Source of the DNA: an uncultured Clostridia bacterium
GTDB lineage: Bacteria > Bacillota > Clostridia > Oscillospirales > Acutalibacteraceae
Direction: 5' to 3'
NCBI GenBank assembly: GCA_946182865.1
Contig: CAMHAV010000003.1
Location: 1 to 62,471 of the forward strand
Length of the DNA: 62,471 nt
Shown one piece after another: positions 7,952 to 15,963 of the stretch. A model generated the notes under the pieces. It did no database searches. It was given only the letters and a program-made list of their open reading frames with translations, and was not told the DNA's origin. The translations under genes and the position numbers were made by a program. The number at the start of each line of letters is the position of its first letter. The stretch's first letter is position 1.

Positions 7952-8719
7952 ATGGGAAAAATCATCGCTGTCACCAATCAAAAAGGCGGCGTAGGCAAGA
8001 CGACAACGGCTGTCAACCTTGCGTCGGCGCTGGGTGCAATGAATAAAAAGATACTTCTGGTGGATATTGACCCGCAGGGCAACGCCACGTCGGGTCTGGG
8101 CATCAGCAAGCAGGAGAATGCAAATTCCTCCTATGAACTCATGCTGGGACAGAGCAGCGCGCAGGATGCCGCTGTCAAGACGGAGTTTAAGAATGTCTCG
8201 CTCGTACCGTCGGATATTAAAATGGCGGGGGCTGATCTGGAAATCTCGCAGATGGAGAACCGCGAAGCCATCCTCAAAAAAGGATTGGCGGCGGTGCGCG
8301 ATACATATGACTTTATTCTGATCGACTGCCCTCCGTCACTCAATCTGATTACCATTAACGCGCTCAATGCGGCGGACAGCATTCTCGTGCCGATTCAGTG
8401 CGAATATTACGCGCTCGAGGGTCTGGCGCAGCTCACCAATACGGTCTCCCGCATTAAACGCAGCTACAACAGCCATCTGGAAATCGAAGGCGTGTTGTTT
8501 ACGATGTATGACGGCCGACTCAATCTGACGCAGGAAGTGGCGGAGCAGGTCAAAAAATTCTTCCCCAAGCAGGTTTTCAAGACCGCCATTCCGCGCAACG
8601 TACGTCTTTCAGAGGCACCCAGTTTCGGGCAGCCCATCAATTACTTTGATAAGAAGTCCAAGGGCGCAGAAGCGTATGATAAGCTGGCCAAGGAAATTAT
8701 CAAGAAAAACAAGAGATAA
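7952..8719 (+). CDS. soj: Chromosome partitioning ATPase ParA/Soj
   Basis: A 255-residue ParA-type ATPase that works with ParB/parS in origin segregation and replication control. The deviant Walker A motif KGGVGKTT is at residues 11-18, with DIDPQGN and IDCPPSLN further on. The frame is open further upstream to 7841. The ATG at 7952 is preferred because AGGAAAGG precedes it and family members start right before IIAVTNQKGGVGKTT; the upstream extension would include the promoter. spo0J starts 26 bp downstream. Confidence 0.96.
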   Translation: MGKIIAVTNQKGGVGKTTTAVNLASALGAMNKKILLVDIDPQGNATSGLGISKQENANSSYELMLGQSSAQDAAVKTEFKNVSLVPSDIKMAGADLEISQMENREAILKKGLAAVRDTYDFILIDCPPSLNLITINALNAADSILVPIQCEYYALEGLAQLTNTVSRIKRSYNSHLEIEGVLFTMYDGRLNLTQEVAEQVKKFFPKQVFKTAIPRNVRLSEAPSFGQPINYFDKKSKGAEAYDKLAKEIIKKNKR

Positions 8720-8745
8720 ACGCAATTGAAACGGAGGAAATCATT

Positions 8746-9612
8746 ATGGCGGCAAGAAAAGGCGGTTTGGGAAAAGGGTTGGATTCGCTTTTTGGAGAGA
8801 ATATGGCGGAGGACAGCAGCAGCGCAATGACGCTCAAGGTGTCGGAGCTGGAGCCGAACCGGGAGCAGCCCCGCAAGGAATTTGACCCCGCGGCGCTGGC
8901 AGAGCTGGCGGATTCCATCGCGGCAGTCGGCGTGATTCAGCCGTTGATCGTGCGTCCCATCGTGGGCGGCGGTTATCAGATCGTAGCGGGCGAACGTCGC
9001 TGGCGCGCGGCACAAAGCGCGGGATTGACCGAAGTGCCGGTCATCATCCGGGAGCTTTCCGACAAAGAAGTAGATGAAATCGCGCTGATTGAAAATCTCC
9101 AGCGCGAAGATCTCAATCCGGTGGAAGAAGCCGAGGGCTACCGTCATCTGATGAGCGAATACGGCATGACGCAGGAGCAGGTGGCGGGCCGTGTGGGAAA
9201 ATCCCGTCCGAGTGTTGCCAACGCGGTGCGTCTGCTGGAATTGCCCGATTCCGTTCTGGGAATGCTGACGGCCGGCGATCTGACAGTAGGTCATGTCCGT
9301 CCGCTTCTGGGACTGCATGACGAAGACGCCATGGTCAAAATCGCTTGCATGGCGGTCAAGAGAAAAATGACCGTCCGCGATGTAGAAAAACAAGTGAAAA
9401 AGGAAAAGGGCGAGGGAAATACACCCAAAAAACAGCAGGGAGAACGCGACAATTACTTTGATGAAGTGGAAATTGCACTCGGCATGGCACTGGGACGTAA
9501 AGTAAAAGTCAGCGGCACGGCCAATGTGGGAAAACTGGAGATTGATTTTTATTCTCATGAGGAGCTAACCATGCTGGCCAATCTCTTGGCAAAGGGCAAT
9601 GAATCCGAATAA
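8746..9612 (+). CDS. spo0J: Chromosome partitioning protein ParB/Spo0J
   Basis: A 288-residue ParB, the CTP-dependent clamp that loads at parS. Visible motifs are the N-terminal ParA-contact peptide ([14 protein letters not shown], 5-18), GERRWRAA (82-89), [10 protein letters not shown] (116-125) and a helix-turn-helix (about 141-162, [14 protein letters not shown]). The C-terminal dimerisation region follows a Lys-rich linker. Preceded by a GGAGG-type ribosome-binding site. Four parS sites lie within 5.2 kb upstream. No noc paralogue is seen here. Confidence 0.96.
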   Translation: MAARKGGLGKGLDSLFGENMAEDSSSAMTLKVSELEPNREQPRKEFDPAALAELADSIAAVGVIQPLIVRPIVGGGYQIVAGERRWRAAQSAGLTEVPVIIRELSDKEVDEIALIENLQREDLNPVEEAEGYRHLMSEYGMTQEQVAGRVGKSRPSVANAVRLLELPDSVLGMLTAGDLTVGHVRPLLGLHDEDAMVKIACMAVKRKMTVRDVEKQVKKEKGEGNTPKKQQGERDNYFDEVEIALGMALGRKVKVSGTANVGKLEIDFYSHEELTMLANLLAKGNESE

Positions 9613-9620
9613 ATGATCTA

Positions 9621-9664
9621 CGGCTGTCAGTGCATGCAATATGCAGGACAGCCGGATTTTTAAC
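9621..9664 (+). terminator. Terminator after spo0J
   Basis: CGGCTGTC (9621-9628) and GACAGCCG (9647-9654) form a stem followed by GATTTTTAAC, closing the soj-spo0J operon. Confidence 0.8.
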
Positions 9665-9687
9665 AATTTCCGTAAAGGAGTGATAAG

Positions 9688-10185
9688 ATGATTTTCCACT
9701 ATCGACGAATTATCAGTGGAATATTGGCGGCGACACTGATTTTATCCACCTTATCCGCCACCGGATGTGGAAAAGAAACCGCTATTGTCAAAAACAAGGT
9801 GGAAAGTGTGGATAACACAACCGAAACATTTGCGGAAGGCTTCTTTGAGCAGTCCAATATCTCCTATGAGAAAATCAAACTGTCCGATGTGCAAAATACC
9901 TCCGATGAATTTCTTTTCTATATTGTTAATGGCGTTGTCTATCGCACGACAGGGGATTATTGTGTGGTGATTGTCGCCAGAAAAGAGCTTCGTGAGTCCC
10001 CCGAACAGGCGGAAAGGAATTACAGCGGAGAACTGTACCAGGTCTTTGAGGATGACGACATTGATCTCTTAAAGTATTGCGCGGCGGGAGATTACGCGTT
10101 GATGGCACTGCCCAGCGCGATACCTGACTGGGACGAAAACGAAATGATTGACGCTTTTATGGCATACGCTTCCAAAAATTTATAA
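9688..10185 (+). CDS. Small predicted lipoprotein of unknown function
   Basis: A 165-residue protein with a signal peptide (basic start, hydrophobic ILAATLILSTL) and lipobox LSATGC, so lipidation would be at Cys27. The mature part is acidic and without a domain I recognise; DYCVVIVARKELRES and a C-terminal DENEMIDAFMAYASKNL are its most ordered-looking parts. A good AAAGGAGTG site precedes the ATG. Expected location is the outer face of the membrane. It resembles the many short Clostridia lipoproteins of DUF4358 type in size and layout, but I could not assign it to that family. Confidence 0.8.
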   Translation: MIFHYRRIISGILAATLILSTLSATGCGKETAIVKNKVESVDNTTETFAEGFFEQSNISYEKIKLSDVQNTSDEFLFYIVNGVVYRTTGDYCVVIVARKELRESPEQAERNYSGELYQVFEDDDIDLLKYCAAGDYALMALPSAIPDWDENEMIDAFMAYASKNL

Positions 10186-10223
10186 TAGTTTCATTTTGAT
10201 ACAAAACACAAAGAAGAATCTAC

Positions 10224-10252
10224 TTGACAGCCGCAGTGTTATCAGGTATAAT
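10224..10252 (+). promoter_or_regulatory. Perfect-consensus promoter upstream of the CNNM/CBS gene
   Basis: TTGACA (10224-10229), 17-bp spacer, TATAAT (10247-10252). Every recognised position is consensus, so strong initiation near 10259 is expected, about 140 bp before the gene start. Confidence 0.85.
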
Positions 10253-10258
10253 AGCTCT

Positions 10259-10390
10259 TATGGAATATGCTGGAGTGCGGATGCACCGGGCAGAGGCCAC
10301 TGTAGAAATTTCCGTAACATCTGGAAGGGAGCAGGCTTTATGAGCGAAGGCGACAGTCAACCGCGAAAAAACGTGTTATTTCCATGGGGA
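10259..10390 (+). ncRNA. Candidate structured leader RNA before the CNNM/CBS gene
   Basis: About 140 nt separate the perfect promoter from the start codon at 10402. The leader contains a clean hairpin GTGC-GGAT-GCAC, a GCCACTG motif, and CTGGAAGGGAGCAGG, which resembles but does not match the SRP RNA tip or cobalamin-riboswitch segments. I cannot place it in a known riboswitch class. A metal-responsive leader is plausible because the gene belongs to a magnesium/cobalt transporter family, but this is inference. Confidence 0.35.
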
Positions 10391-10401
10391 GGTGACGCGG
10401 T

Positions 10402-11751
10402 ATGAGTTGGATTTTGGCGACTGCGTTACCGATTATGGCTACGCTGATCGGAGCACTGGTGCAATTGTGTGAGGCGGCGATTTTGTCCGCCAATTTCAGC
10501 CGTGTCAAGGAACTCGAAGAGGACGGAAACAAACAGGCCAGCCTGCTTGTTTCGCTGCGAACGACGCAAAAGGCGGCGTTTTACGTAACGGTTCGCGTTC
10601 TGCTGAACGCCTGCTGTTTTGGCGTGGCGGCCATTTCCGTCAGGATGTTCTGGCCCGCGCTTCACATGGCAATGACGCGCATCCACTGGCTGTCCGATTC
10701 CGCTGCTTCGTGGCTGTCGCTGATCTGCATTGTGCTGGCCGCTGTGGGATGGTACGTCATCAACGCGCACGTCATCCCCCGTAAAATCGGCATTCACCGC
10801 TGTGAGGCCATTGCTTATCCGGCGGCTGGCGCCATGTCGCTCTGCGTCAGGCTCCTTACGCCTTATACAGCACTGCTCACAGGGCTGAGCAATCTTACGG
10901 TCAAGCTGTTCGGCGTTCCCTCTCACGCGGATGAAAAGCTCGCCACAGAGGATGAAATTCTGATGATGGTGGACGCAAGCGGGGAAAAGGGCGTGATCGA
11001 GGAATCCGAAGCGGATATGATCGCCAATATCTTTGAATTCGGCGACACCACCGCAAGCGAAGCCATGACCCATCGCACAGACGTGGAGGCGCTGGAATAC
11101 ACGGCGGACGTCCGGCAGGCGGTCAGCTTTGCGCTGGAAAACGGCTTCTCCCGTATCCCTGTTTACAAGGATGATCTGGATAATATTCAAGGCGTGCTCT
11201 ATGTCAAGGACTTGCTGAAATTTGTGGGCAGGCCGGAAGACTGTGACACTCCCATCTACAAATTAATGCGTCCCGCCTGTTATATTCCCGAAACCAAAAA
11301 GCTCAGCGAACTGTTTGGAGAAATGACCGAAACCAAGGTGCAGATGGCAGTGGTCGTGGACGAATACGGCGGCACCTCCGGCATTATCACGATGGAAGAT
11401 CTGATCGAGTCAATCCTCGGCAATATTCAGGATGAGTTTGACAACGAGGACGAGGAGATCAGTCAGGTCAACGAGAACACCTTCACCATAGACGGCACCA
11501 CCTCTATTTACGAGGTTTCCGATCTGCTGGATATCGAAATCCCCGAGGGAGACTATGACACGCTCGCGGGCTACATCGTCAGCACACTGGGCAGGATTCC
11601 CACCGAGAACGAGCATCCCACCGTGCGGTTCGATGACTATGCGTTCACTGTGGAACAGGTGACCGACCGCCGAATTTCCCGCGTGCATGTGGTCAAGACA
11701 GACGGGAATGACGAGAAACAGGAAACGCTACAAAAAGATGCTAAAAATTAG
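10402..11751 (+). CDS. CNNM/CorC-HlyC family membrane protein with CBS domains
   Basis: A 449-residue protein with an N-terminal DUF21/CNNM transmembrane domain (about 1-165, four hydrophobic helices), a tandem CBS region (about 205-340, e.g. EAMTHRTDVEAL and MAVVVDEYGGTSGIITMEDLIE) and a C-terminal CorC_HlyC domain (about 355-440, VNENTFTIDGTTSIYEVSDLLDIEIPEGDYDTLAGY). The family is linked to Mg2+/Co2+ efflux and is often mis-named hemolysin. GGGGAGGTGA lies just before the ATG. Its leader region is long and may be regulatory. Confidence 0.92.
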   Translation: MSWILATALPIMATLIGALVQLCEAAILSANFSRVKELEEDGNKQASLLVSLRTTQKAAFYVTVRVLLNACCFGVAAISVRMFWPALHMAMTRIHWLSDSAASWLSLICIVLAAVGWYVINAHVIPRKIGIHRCEAIAYPAAGAMSLCVRLLTPYTALLTGLSNLTVKLFGVPSHADEKLATEDEILMMVDASGEKGVIEESEADMIANIFEFGDTTASEAMTHRTDVEALEYTADVRQAVSFALENGFSRIPVYKDDLDNIQGVLYVKDLLKFVGRPEDCDTPIYKLMRPACYIPETKKLSELFGEMTETKVQMAVVVDEYGGTSGIITMEDLIESILGNIQDEFDNEDEEISQVNENTFTIDGTTSIYEVSDLLDIEIPEGDYDTLAGYIVSTLGRIPTENEHPTVRFDDYAFTVEQVTDRRISRVHVVKTDGNDEKQETLQKDAKN

Positions 11752-11785
11752 ATTTTATTGCCTAAAATAAAGATAAAAAATAACG

Positions 11786-12112
11786 ATGTGTAATAAAAAC
11801 AATTTCTATAACAAAGTGTATGAAGCAGTGAAACGCATTCCAAAAGGACGTGTGGCCACCTACGGTCAGATCGCGGCCCTGTGCGGCAGTCCCCGCGCAG
11901 CGCGTATCGTCGGGAGTGCGCTGCATCATAATCCGCAGCCCCATGTGATCCCCTGTCATCGTGTGGTCAACCGCTTCGGCGGTCTGGCGCCCGACTTTGC
12001 CTTTGGCGGCAAGGAAGTGCAGCGCGATTGGCTGGTTTCCGAAGGAGTGGCCGTCAGCCATGATTTTACGGTAGACCTATCCGTTTACCTGTGGGATGGG
12101 AGTATGAAATAA
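11786..12112 (+). CDS. ogt: Short methylated-DNA--protein-cysteine methyltransferase
   Basis: A 108-residue protein consisting only of the C-terminal DNA-binding/active-site domain of the Ogt/MGMT family. The alkyl acceptor motif PCHRVV is present (Cys57), with GRVATYGQIA (21-30) and RAARIVGSALHHNP forming the helix-turn-helix and asparagine hinge. The alkyltransferase-like (ATL) proteins of this size lack the Cys, so this one should be able to accept an alkyl group from O6-alkylguanine. The ribosome-binding site is weak. It follows the CNNM/CBS gene by 34 bp. Confidence 0.88.
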   Translation: MCNKNNFYNKVYEAVKRIPKGRVATYGQIAALCGSPRAARIVGSALHHNPQPHVIPCHRVVNRFGGLAPDFAFGGKEVQRDWLVSEGVAVSHDFTVDLSVYLWDGSMK

Positions 12113-12145
12113 TTGTAATATAAAAAATATATATTACAATTTGGA
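12111..12145 (+). terminator. AT-rich hairpin after ogt
   Basis: AATTGTAATATA pairs with TATATTACAATT directly after the ogt stop codon. The stem is AT-only and is followed by TGGAATTTT, so it is at best a weak terminator. Confidence 0.4.
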
Positions 12146-12149
12146 ATTT

Positions 12150-12325
12150 TATTGATATTGATACGTCAATCATTGTCCTCGCCAATCCATTGGCCGCGTC
12201 AATGATTGCCGTAGAAAATATACCAAAAGGTCAGTCGCAACCTCCTGACCTTGCCCCGCTCATTTGGTTTGTAAGGCATATACCCGATAAGCGAATGAGT
12301 CAGGCAAAATACAAAATACGGAGTG
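12150..12325 (+). ncRNA. Structured leader, candidate preQ1-type riboswitch, before queT
   Basis: Three hairpins are readable in 12150-12300. CAATCATTG pairs with CAATGATTG and encloses GCCAA/TTGGC. AAGGTCAG pairs with CTGACCTT. CTCATT pairs with AATGAG. An A-rich segment (GGCAAAATACAAAATACGGAG) then runs into the ribosome-binding site. QueT genes in this group of bacteria are often under preQ1 riboswitches, including a class III found in Ruminococcaceae, and the A-rich tail next to the SD fits preQ1-dependent sequestration. Class assignment was not possible by eye. Confidence 0.5.
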
Positions 12326-12334
12326 ATTTACCCT

Positions 12335-12862
12335 ATGAAAAACAATGAGAAGCTCAGGTACATGGCCAATGCGGGCATGATTGCCGCCATCTATGCGGTC
12401 ACAACGCTCGTTCTGGCTCCCCTGTCCTTTGCTAACCTCCAGTTCCGCGTTTCCGAAGCGCTCACGCTGCTGCCGGTGCTCACCGGTTCGGCCATTCCGG
12501 GACTGACGCTCGGCTGTGTGCTGGCCAACGCCGTCGGCGTGGCGACCGGCTCCAATATCGCGGGCTGGCTGGACGTGCTGTTCGGCAGCATGGCAACGCT
12601 GATTGCCGCCATCCTCTCACGCTGGCTGCGCAAGATCGAGTTCAAAGGAATCCCCTTTCTCGCGGTGCTGCCGCCGGTCATTCTCAACGCGCTGATTGTG
12701 GGCGGCGAGCTGGCGGTTGTGTATGAATTGCCTTTCTGGGTGTGCGCATTGGAAGTCGGCGCCGGAGAATTGGGCGTTTGTCTGATTCTCGGCCTCCCGC
12801 TGCTGATGGCGCTCAAAAAGACCAAGCAGTTTAACGAAAACAAGCCAGATAAAAAAGTCTGA
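12335..12862 (+). CDS. queT: QueT family queuosine-precursor transporter
   Basis: A 175-residue membrane protein with about five to six hydrophobic segments and the family signature NLQFRVSEALTLLPVLT (about 33-49) and ANAVGVATGSNIAGWLDVLFGS. QueT proteins are substrate-binding S-components of ECF transporters for preQ1-type queuine precursors. A GTG 12 bp upstream is in frame, but the ATG at 12335 sits at a better distance from GGAG (12320-12323). Long hairpin-rich leader upstream; bidirectional terminator downstream. Confidence 0.9.
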   Translation: MKNNEKLRYMANAGMIAAIYAVTTLVLAPLSFANLQFRVSEALTLLPVLTGSAIPGLTLGCVLANAVGVATGSNIAGWLDVLFGSMATLIAAILSRWLRKIEFKGIPFLAVLPPVILNALIVGGELAVVYELPFWVCALEVGAGELGVCLILGLPLLMALKKTKQFNENKPDKKV

Positions 12863-12871
12863 AATGAATAA

Positions 12872-12931
12872 AACAACGCCTTCGAGCCATTGCATGAGGT
12901 TGCCTGCCATGCGTCCCGAAGGCGTTGTTTA
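12872..12931. terminator. Bidirectional terminator between queT and the minus-strand gene
   Basis: AACAACGCCTTCG (12872-12884) and CGAAGGCGTTGTT (12917-12929) form a 13-bp perfect stem with A/T-rich flanks on both sides, ending the two convergent transcripts. Confidence 0.85.
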
Positions 12932-13001
12932 TTCCAAAATATAATTTGTTATAACAATATAACGAATAGTATATTCTACTGCATAGCGTCATAATGCTAT
13001 T

Positions 13002-14075
13002 TTACGTCACCGACTTTTTCACATGAAAGGGTTCTCGTTTCACGGTTGTTCCGTCAAATGCCAAGTAAAGAGAAAAGTCACCTTCCTGTGGGGGAGACTG
13101 AAAATGCAGAAGCATCATGCGTTGAATGTAGGAAGGCTTATCTTCGGGATTGAGAGCCATTTGCATATGAGAGGTTTTACAGATCAATTGATCCTCCCCA
13201 TCGGTGATGTAAATGGTCATATTACATCTGTCGGAGGGAGTGGCTTTTCCGCTGATGATCAGGGACGTCTGGTAGGGTGATGAAGGCTCCACAGTCTTTA
13301 AGGGATGCACGGATGGCGTATTCTCCGAGGAAAAAGGACAAATTACAAATCGTACAATTTTAATATCTTTATACTTTTGGGAATATTCTGCCGTTGTAAA
13401 AACCGATTGACCGATGGTTCCGTACTTGGTTCTGGGCATGATAGCTACCGTGTAACGGAGGTTGGAAAGCAAACCTGTGATCTTGCAATGCGTTTGTCCG
13501 GCAGGGACCGTGACTTTGCCGGAGGTAAAGTGGCGCTGTCCGTTTTTATCCAGCGCATACGCGACAGCTACAAAGCCGTTATCCGCGCCTTCACTTTTCC
13601 AGGAAACAGCAGCGTAATCTTTTCCCACATCGGTGGCGCTGACCTCGGTAACATTGCAAAAATTTTCGGTGGTACAAGTAAGCCGTACTGCGTCGTATTC
13701 CTGCCCGTCAAAGACAGTGACGACTTCTATCCGGTAGCGGCTGTTGGGTTCCAGAGACTCTACTGCGGCAAAGGGAGTCTGGCAGGTCATCTCCGGTAAA
13801 GGCTGACCGCTGCTGCTTTTGCCCCGCACAATAAACTGCTCTGCATCCTTAGAGCAGCTCCATGAAATCAAAACCGCGCGATCGGTAGCGCCGATTTGCC
13901 TGACTTCAATGATATGCGGCGTCTCATGGCTGCTTCTTACGCGATAAAGGGCGGAAAAGAAAAATATCAGAGAAATCGCTGCGATAAGTCCCGCAACGGC
14001 CAGGATAAGGGTGATTTGTTTGAGTTTTTTTTCTTGTGACTGTGAGTCAAGGTCGGTTTTAATGGTCTCATTCAT
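13002..14075 (-). CDS. Membrane-anchored protein with fibronectin type III-like domains
   Basis: A 357-residue protein: short cytoplasmic N-terminus, one transmembrane segment (about 22-43, ITLILAVAGLIAAISLIFFF), then extracellular Fn3-like modules. The first is near 55-135 (HIIEVRQIGATDRAVLISW through YRIEVVTVFDGQEYD), the second about 140-225 (VTEVSATDVGKDYAAVSWKSE through YTVAIMPRTKYG). The C-terminal 120 residues look beta-rich but unassigned. The ATG at 14075 is chosen over an in-frame TTG five codons upstream; neither has a strong ribosome-binding site. Function unknown; a surface binding role is inferred. Confidence 0.8.
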   Translation of the reverse strand: MNETIKTDLDSQSQEKKLKQITLILAVAGLIAAISLIFFFSALYRVRSSHETPHIIEVRQIGATDRAVLISWSCSKDAEQFIVRGKSSSGQPLPEMTCQTPFAAVESLEPNSRYRIEVVTVFDGQEYDAVRLTCTTENFCNVTEVSATDVGKDYAAVSWKSEGADNGFVAVAYALDKNGQRHFTSGKVTVPAGQTHCKITGLLSNLRYTVAIMPRTKYGTIGQSVFTTAEYSQKYKDIKIVRFVICPFSSENTPSVHPLKTVEPSSPYQTSLIISGKATPSDRCNMTIYITDGEDQLICKTSHMQMALNPEDKPSYIQRMMLLHFQSPPQEGDFSLYLAFDGTTVKREPFHVKKSVT

Positions 14076-14167
14076 TTTAAAATATTCCAATCTGTTATAT
14101 TTTTCTTAAATATTACCAATTACCGTTTTTTTGTAGGGGATGAGAAGGGATTGCTTTTCCTGTTATT

Positions 14168-15175
14168 TTAGTTACCGGATTTCGTTTCGGCGTCACTGTT
14201 TGATTTTTCTTCGATCGCGCCGCCCGCTTCCAGACCTGCCGGATTGGAAACCGATTCCGCCTTATTCCGGAAGTAGCGTTCGTCGTACTTATACCACATA
14301 ATCAGGGGATTCGGGTCGTTTTTGTCCACGATAAAAGCTACCCAACGGGTACCCTCTTCTCCGTTCGACATCAATCCGATAGCGTCTTTGTAATTGAGGC
14401 TGTCGAGAACTTCATAAGCCAAGGTCTGGTTGGACGAGCTGAGAGCCGCGGGAAGCGTATAATGCAGCGAAACGATGGAATCCTTATCCTGTTCCGTAAT
14501 CCTGACTTTAAATTTGACGAGATAGATTTCGGATGTGCTTTCGTCGATTTTGGGAAGCGCCGCGCCATCCAGCAGTTGCAGAGCCGCCTGTCCGCGATAG
14601 GTTTCATCCAGTTCGACCTCATATTTTGTATTGACAAAACCCTCGGAAAAGCTGTAAAAATCATCTTCATAGGTGATAGGCGTATGAAGATCGGCGGGGG
14701 AGACGATGCTGTATTTTTCGCTGTCATCCTTTTTGCCGAAATAATTGTCAAAGAAATCGTCGAGATAGTCGTTGGAGTCAAAATCGTCAAACGCGTCCAT
14801 TCCGTAATCGTCGCTATTGTCAATCATATGGTTCGTATTGACCGCCGCGTAGGTGACAAATATAACGAATCCTATGATGAGGCTGAGTACAGAAACGATA
14901 ATGGCGATAATAACGGAGGCCGTCTCACCGCCTGTCATGCCCTTTGTGGAGGCTGCATTGACGTAAGGGTTATAGGAGGGCGGCGTGTAGGCAGGGTGCG
15001 TATAGGCGGGAGGCGTGTAAGGAGCGGTCGTCGGATAGGCCGCCTGCTGGTTCGCCGTGGGAGCGGACGAAACGGGCTGCGCTGATGGGGCTGTCTGCGC
15101 CGTCTGCGGCTGACCGCAGGAGGGGCATTTTTCAAAAGGGGCGGGGCTTTCAAATCCGCAATAAGGGCATTTCAT
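14168..15175 (-). CDS. Zinc-ribbon membrane protein with proline-rich linker
   Basis: A 335-residue protein. It starts with a zinc-ribbon MKCPYCGFESPAPFEKCPSCG (two CxxC pairs, residues 3-6 and 17-20). A Pro/Ala/Thr/Tyr-rich linker (TAPYTPPAYTHPAY-like repeats, about 25-75) follows, then one transmembrane helix (about 85-108) and an acidic extracellular domain. AAGAAGGA precedes the ATG; an in-frame open stretch upstream has no such site. This layout is common among uncharacterised Clostridia proteins annotated only as zinc-ribbon domain proteins. It is co-directional with the Fn3-like gene, 92 bp apart. Confidence 0.82.
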   Translation of the reverse strand: MKCPYCGFESPAPFEKCPSCGQPQTAQTAPSAQPVSSAPTANQQAAYPTTAPYTPPAYTHPAYTPPSYNPYVNAASTKGMTGGETASVIIAIIVSVLSLIIGFVIFVTYAAVNTNHMIDNSDDYGMDAFDDFDSNDYLDDFFDNYFGKKDDSEKYSIVSPADLHTPITYEDDFYSFSEGFVNTKYEVELDETYRGQAALQLLDGAALPKIDESTSEIYLVKFKVRITEQDKDSIVSLHYTLPAALSSSNQTLAYEVLDSLNYKDAIGLMSNGEEGTRWVAFIVDKNDPNPLIMWYKYDERYFRNKAESVSNPAGLEAGGAIEEKSNSDAETKSGN

Positions 15176-15415
15176 AAAAATCCTTCTTTCTGAAGATGTT
15201 CCGCTCACGACAAATGGCCGTTTTCTTTCCCATCCCAATCCGATAGCGCGGCTGTGATTTCTTTCCATCTGTCGGCAGCTTTCATAAATACTATACACTA
15301 TTTGACTCAAAAATGCAATATCCAATGTTATGCTTTTGTGCGTTTCTGAAAAACAAAATAAATAGAAAAAGTCTGTAACGATTTTGCTGTTTGTGCGTCT
15401 TATAAGCGAAAGAGA

Positions 15416-15530
15416 AAATGAGAATTTAACAAAGAAATAAAGAAAAAGAAAAGCGAAGCGCAATTAGCGAGCGTATGCGAGCGCGGGGTCCAGGGGACTG
15501 GTTCCCTGGCGGGTCAAGGGCAGAGCCCCG
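15416..15530 (+). repeat. GC-rich dispersed repeat, copy 1 (inverted relative to copy 2)
   Basis: Begins AAATGAGAATTTAAC-AAAGAAA, then GCGAAGCGCAATTAGCGAGCG, GGGTCCAGGGGACTGG and GGGTCAAGGGCAG. The same order of modules appears in reverse complement at about 15806-15916 and again directly at about 30950-31159. Variation between copies is by substitutions and small indels. Open frames across it are compositional artefacts. Confidence 0.8.
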
Positions 15531-15805
15531 CCCGGTCGGCATAGCCGACCGGGCTTGCAAAATGAGCCACGATTTACATTGAGGATAGGCGAATTCAAAT
15601 CAGCCCGCGCAGGGAGTGGGGCAGCCAGCCCCACGAGTGAGGCGAAGCCGAGCGGGCAAGACCAGCTTTGATTCAGAGTACAGTCGGGCGAATTCAGACG
15701 GGGAAATCCTTTGTATTCGCCCATCCCCGTTTTGGGTCTTGGCTCGTCTCGCTCGCGCCGTTTGCGGCGCTTGTGGGGCTTTGCCCCACTCCCCACAAGG
15801 GCGCT
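15531..15805. repeat. GC-rich repeat modules between the inverted arms
   Basis: Between the two arms are further modules of the same family: two GGAGTGGGGC-type segments (CCCCACGAGTGAGGCGAAGCCGAGCGGGCAAG near 15630-15660) and repeated GGGCGAATTCA/GGCGAATTCAAATCAG motifs. No gene, ribosome-binding site or transposase was found. The whole of 15176-15963 is therefore non-coding repeat plus the promoter region of the sigma-factor gene. Confidence 0.65.
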
Positions 15806-15916
15806 GCCCTTGACCTGCCAGGAGGAACTAGTTCCCCCTGGACTCCCACGCTCGCATTCGCTCGCTAGTTACGCTGCGCTATGCTTTTTCTTTGTTTCTT
15901 TGTTAAATTCTCATTT
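15806..15916 (-). repeat. GC-rich dispersed repeat, copy 2 (inverted)
   Basis: Reverse complement of copy 1: read on the minus strand it starts AAATGAGAATTTAAC at 15916 and continues through GCGCAGCG, CTAGCGAGCGAATGCGAGCG and GGAGTCCAGGGGG to CAAGGGCAGCGCCC. With copy 1 it could form a very long stem spanning about 500 bp. Confidence 0.8.
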
Positions 15917-15963
15917 ATCATTTTACAATCTGAAAACAGCAGCGGAAAGGAGGACAGAAGCCC

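Noticed and set aside
10290..10350. Possible SRP (4.5S) RNA because of CTGGAAGGGAGCAGG
   Set aside because: The matching 5' strand GUCAGG of the SRP symmetric loop is replaced by GTAACA, and no long flanking helix was found. Also no AGTCAGGAGACC B12 box, so not a cobalamin riboswitch despite GCCACTG.
15464..15868. Several 60-110 codon frames in both strands
   Set aside because: They lie inside the GC-rich dispersed repeat, which also occurs at 31 kb with frame-breaking differences; no ribosome-binding sites.
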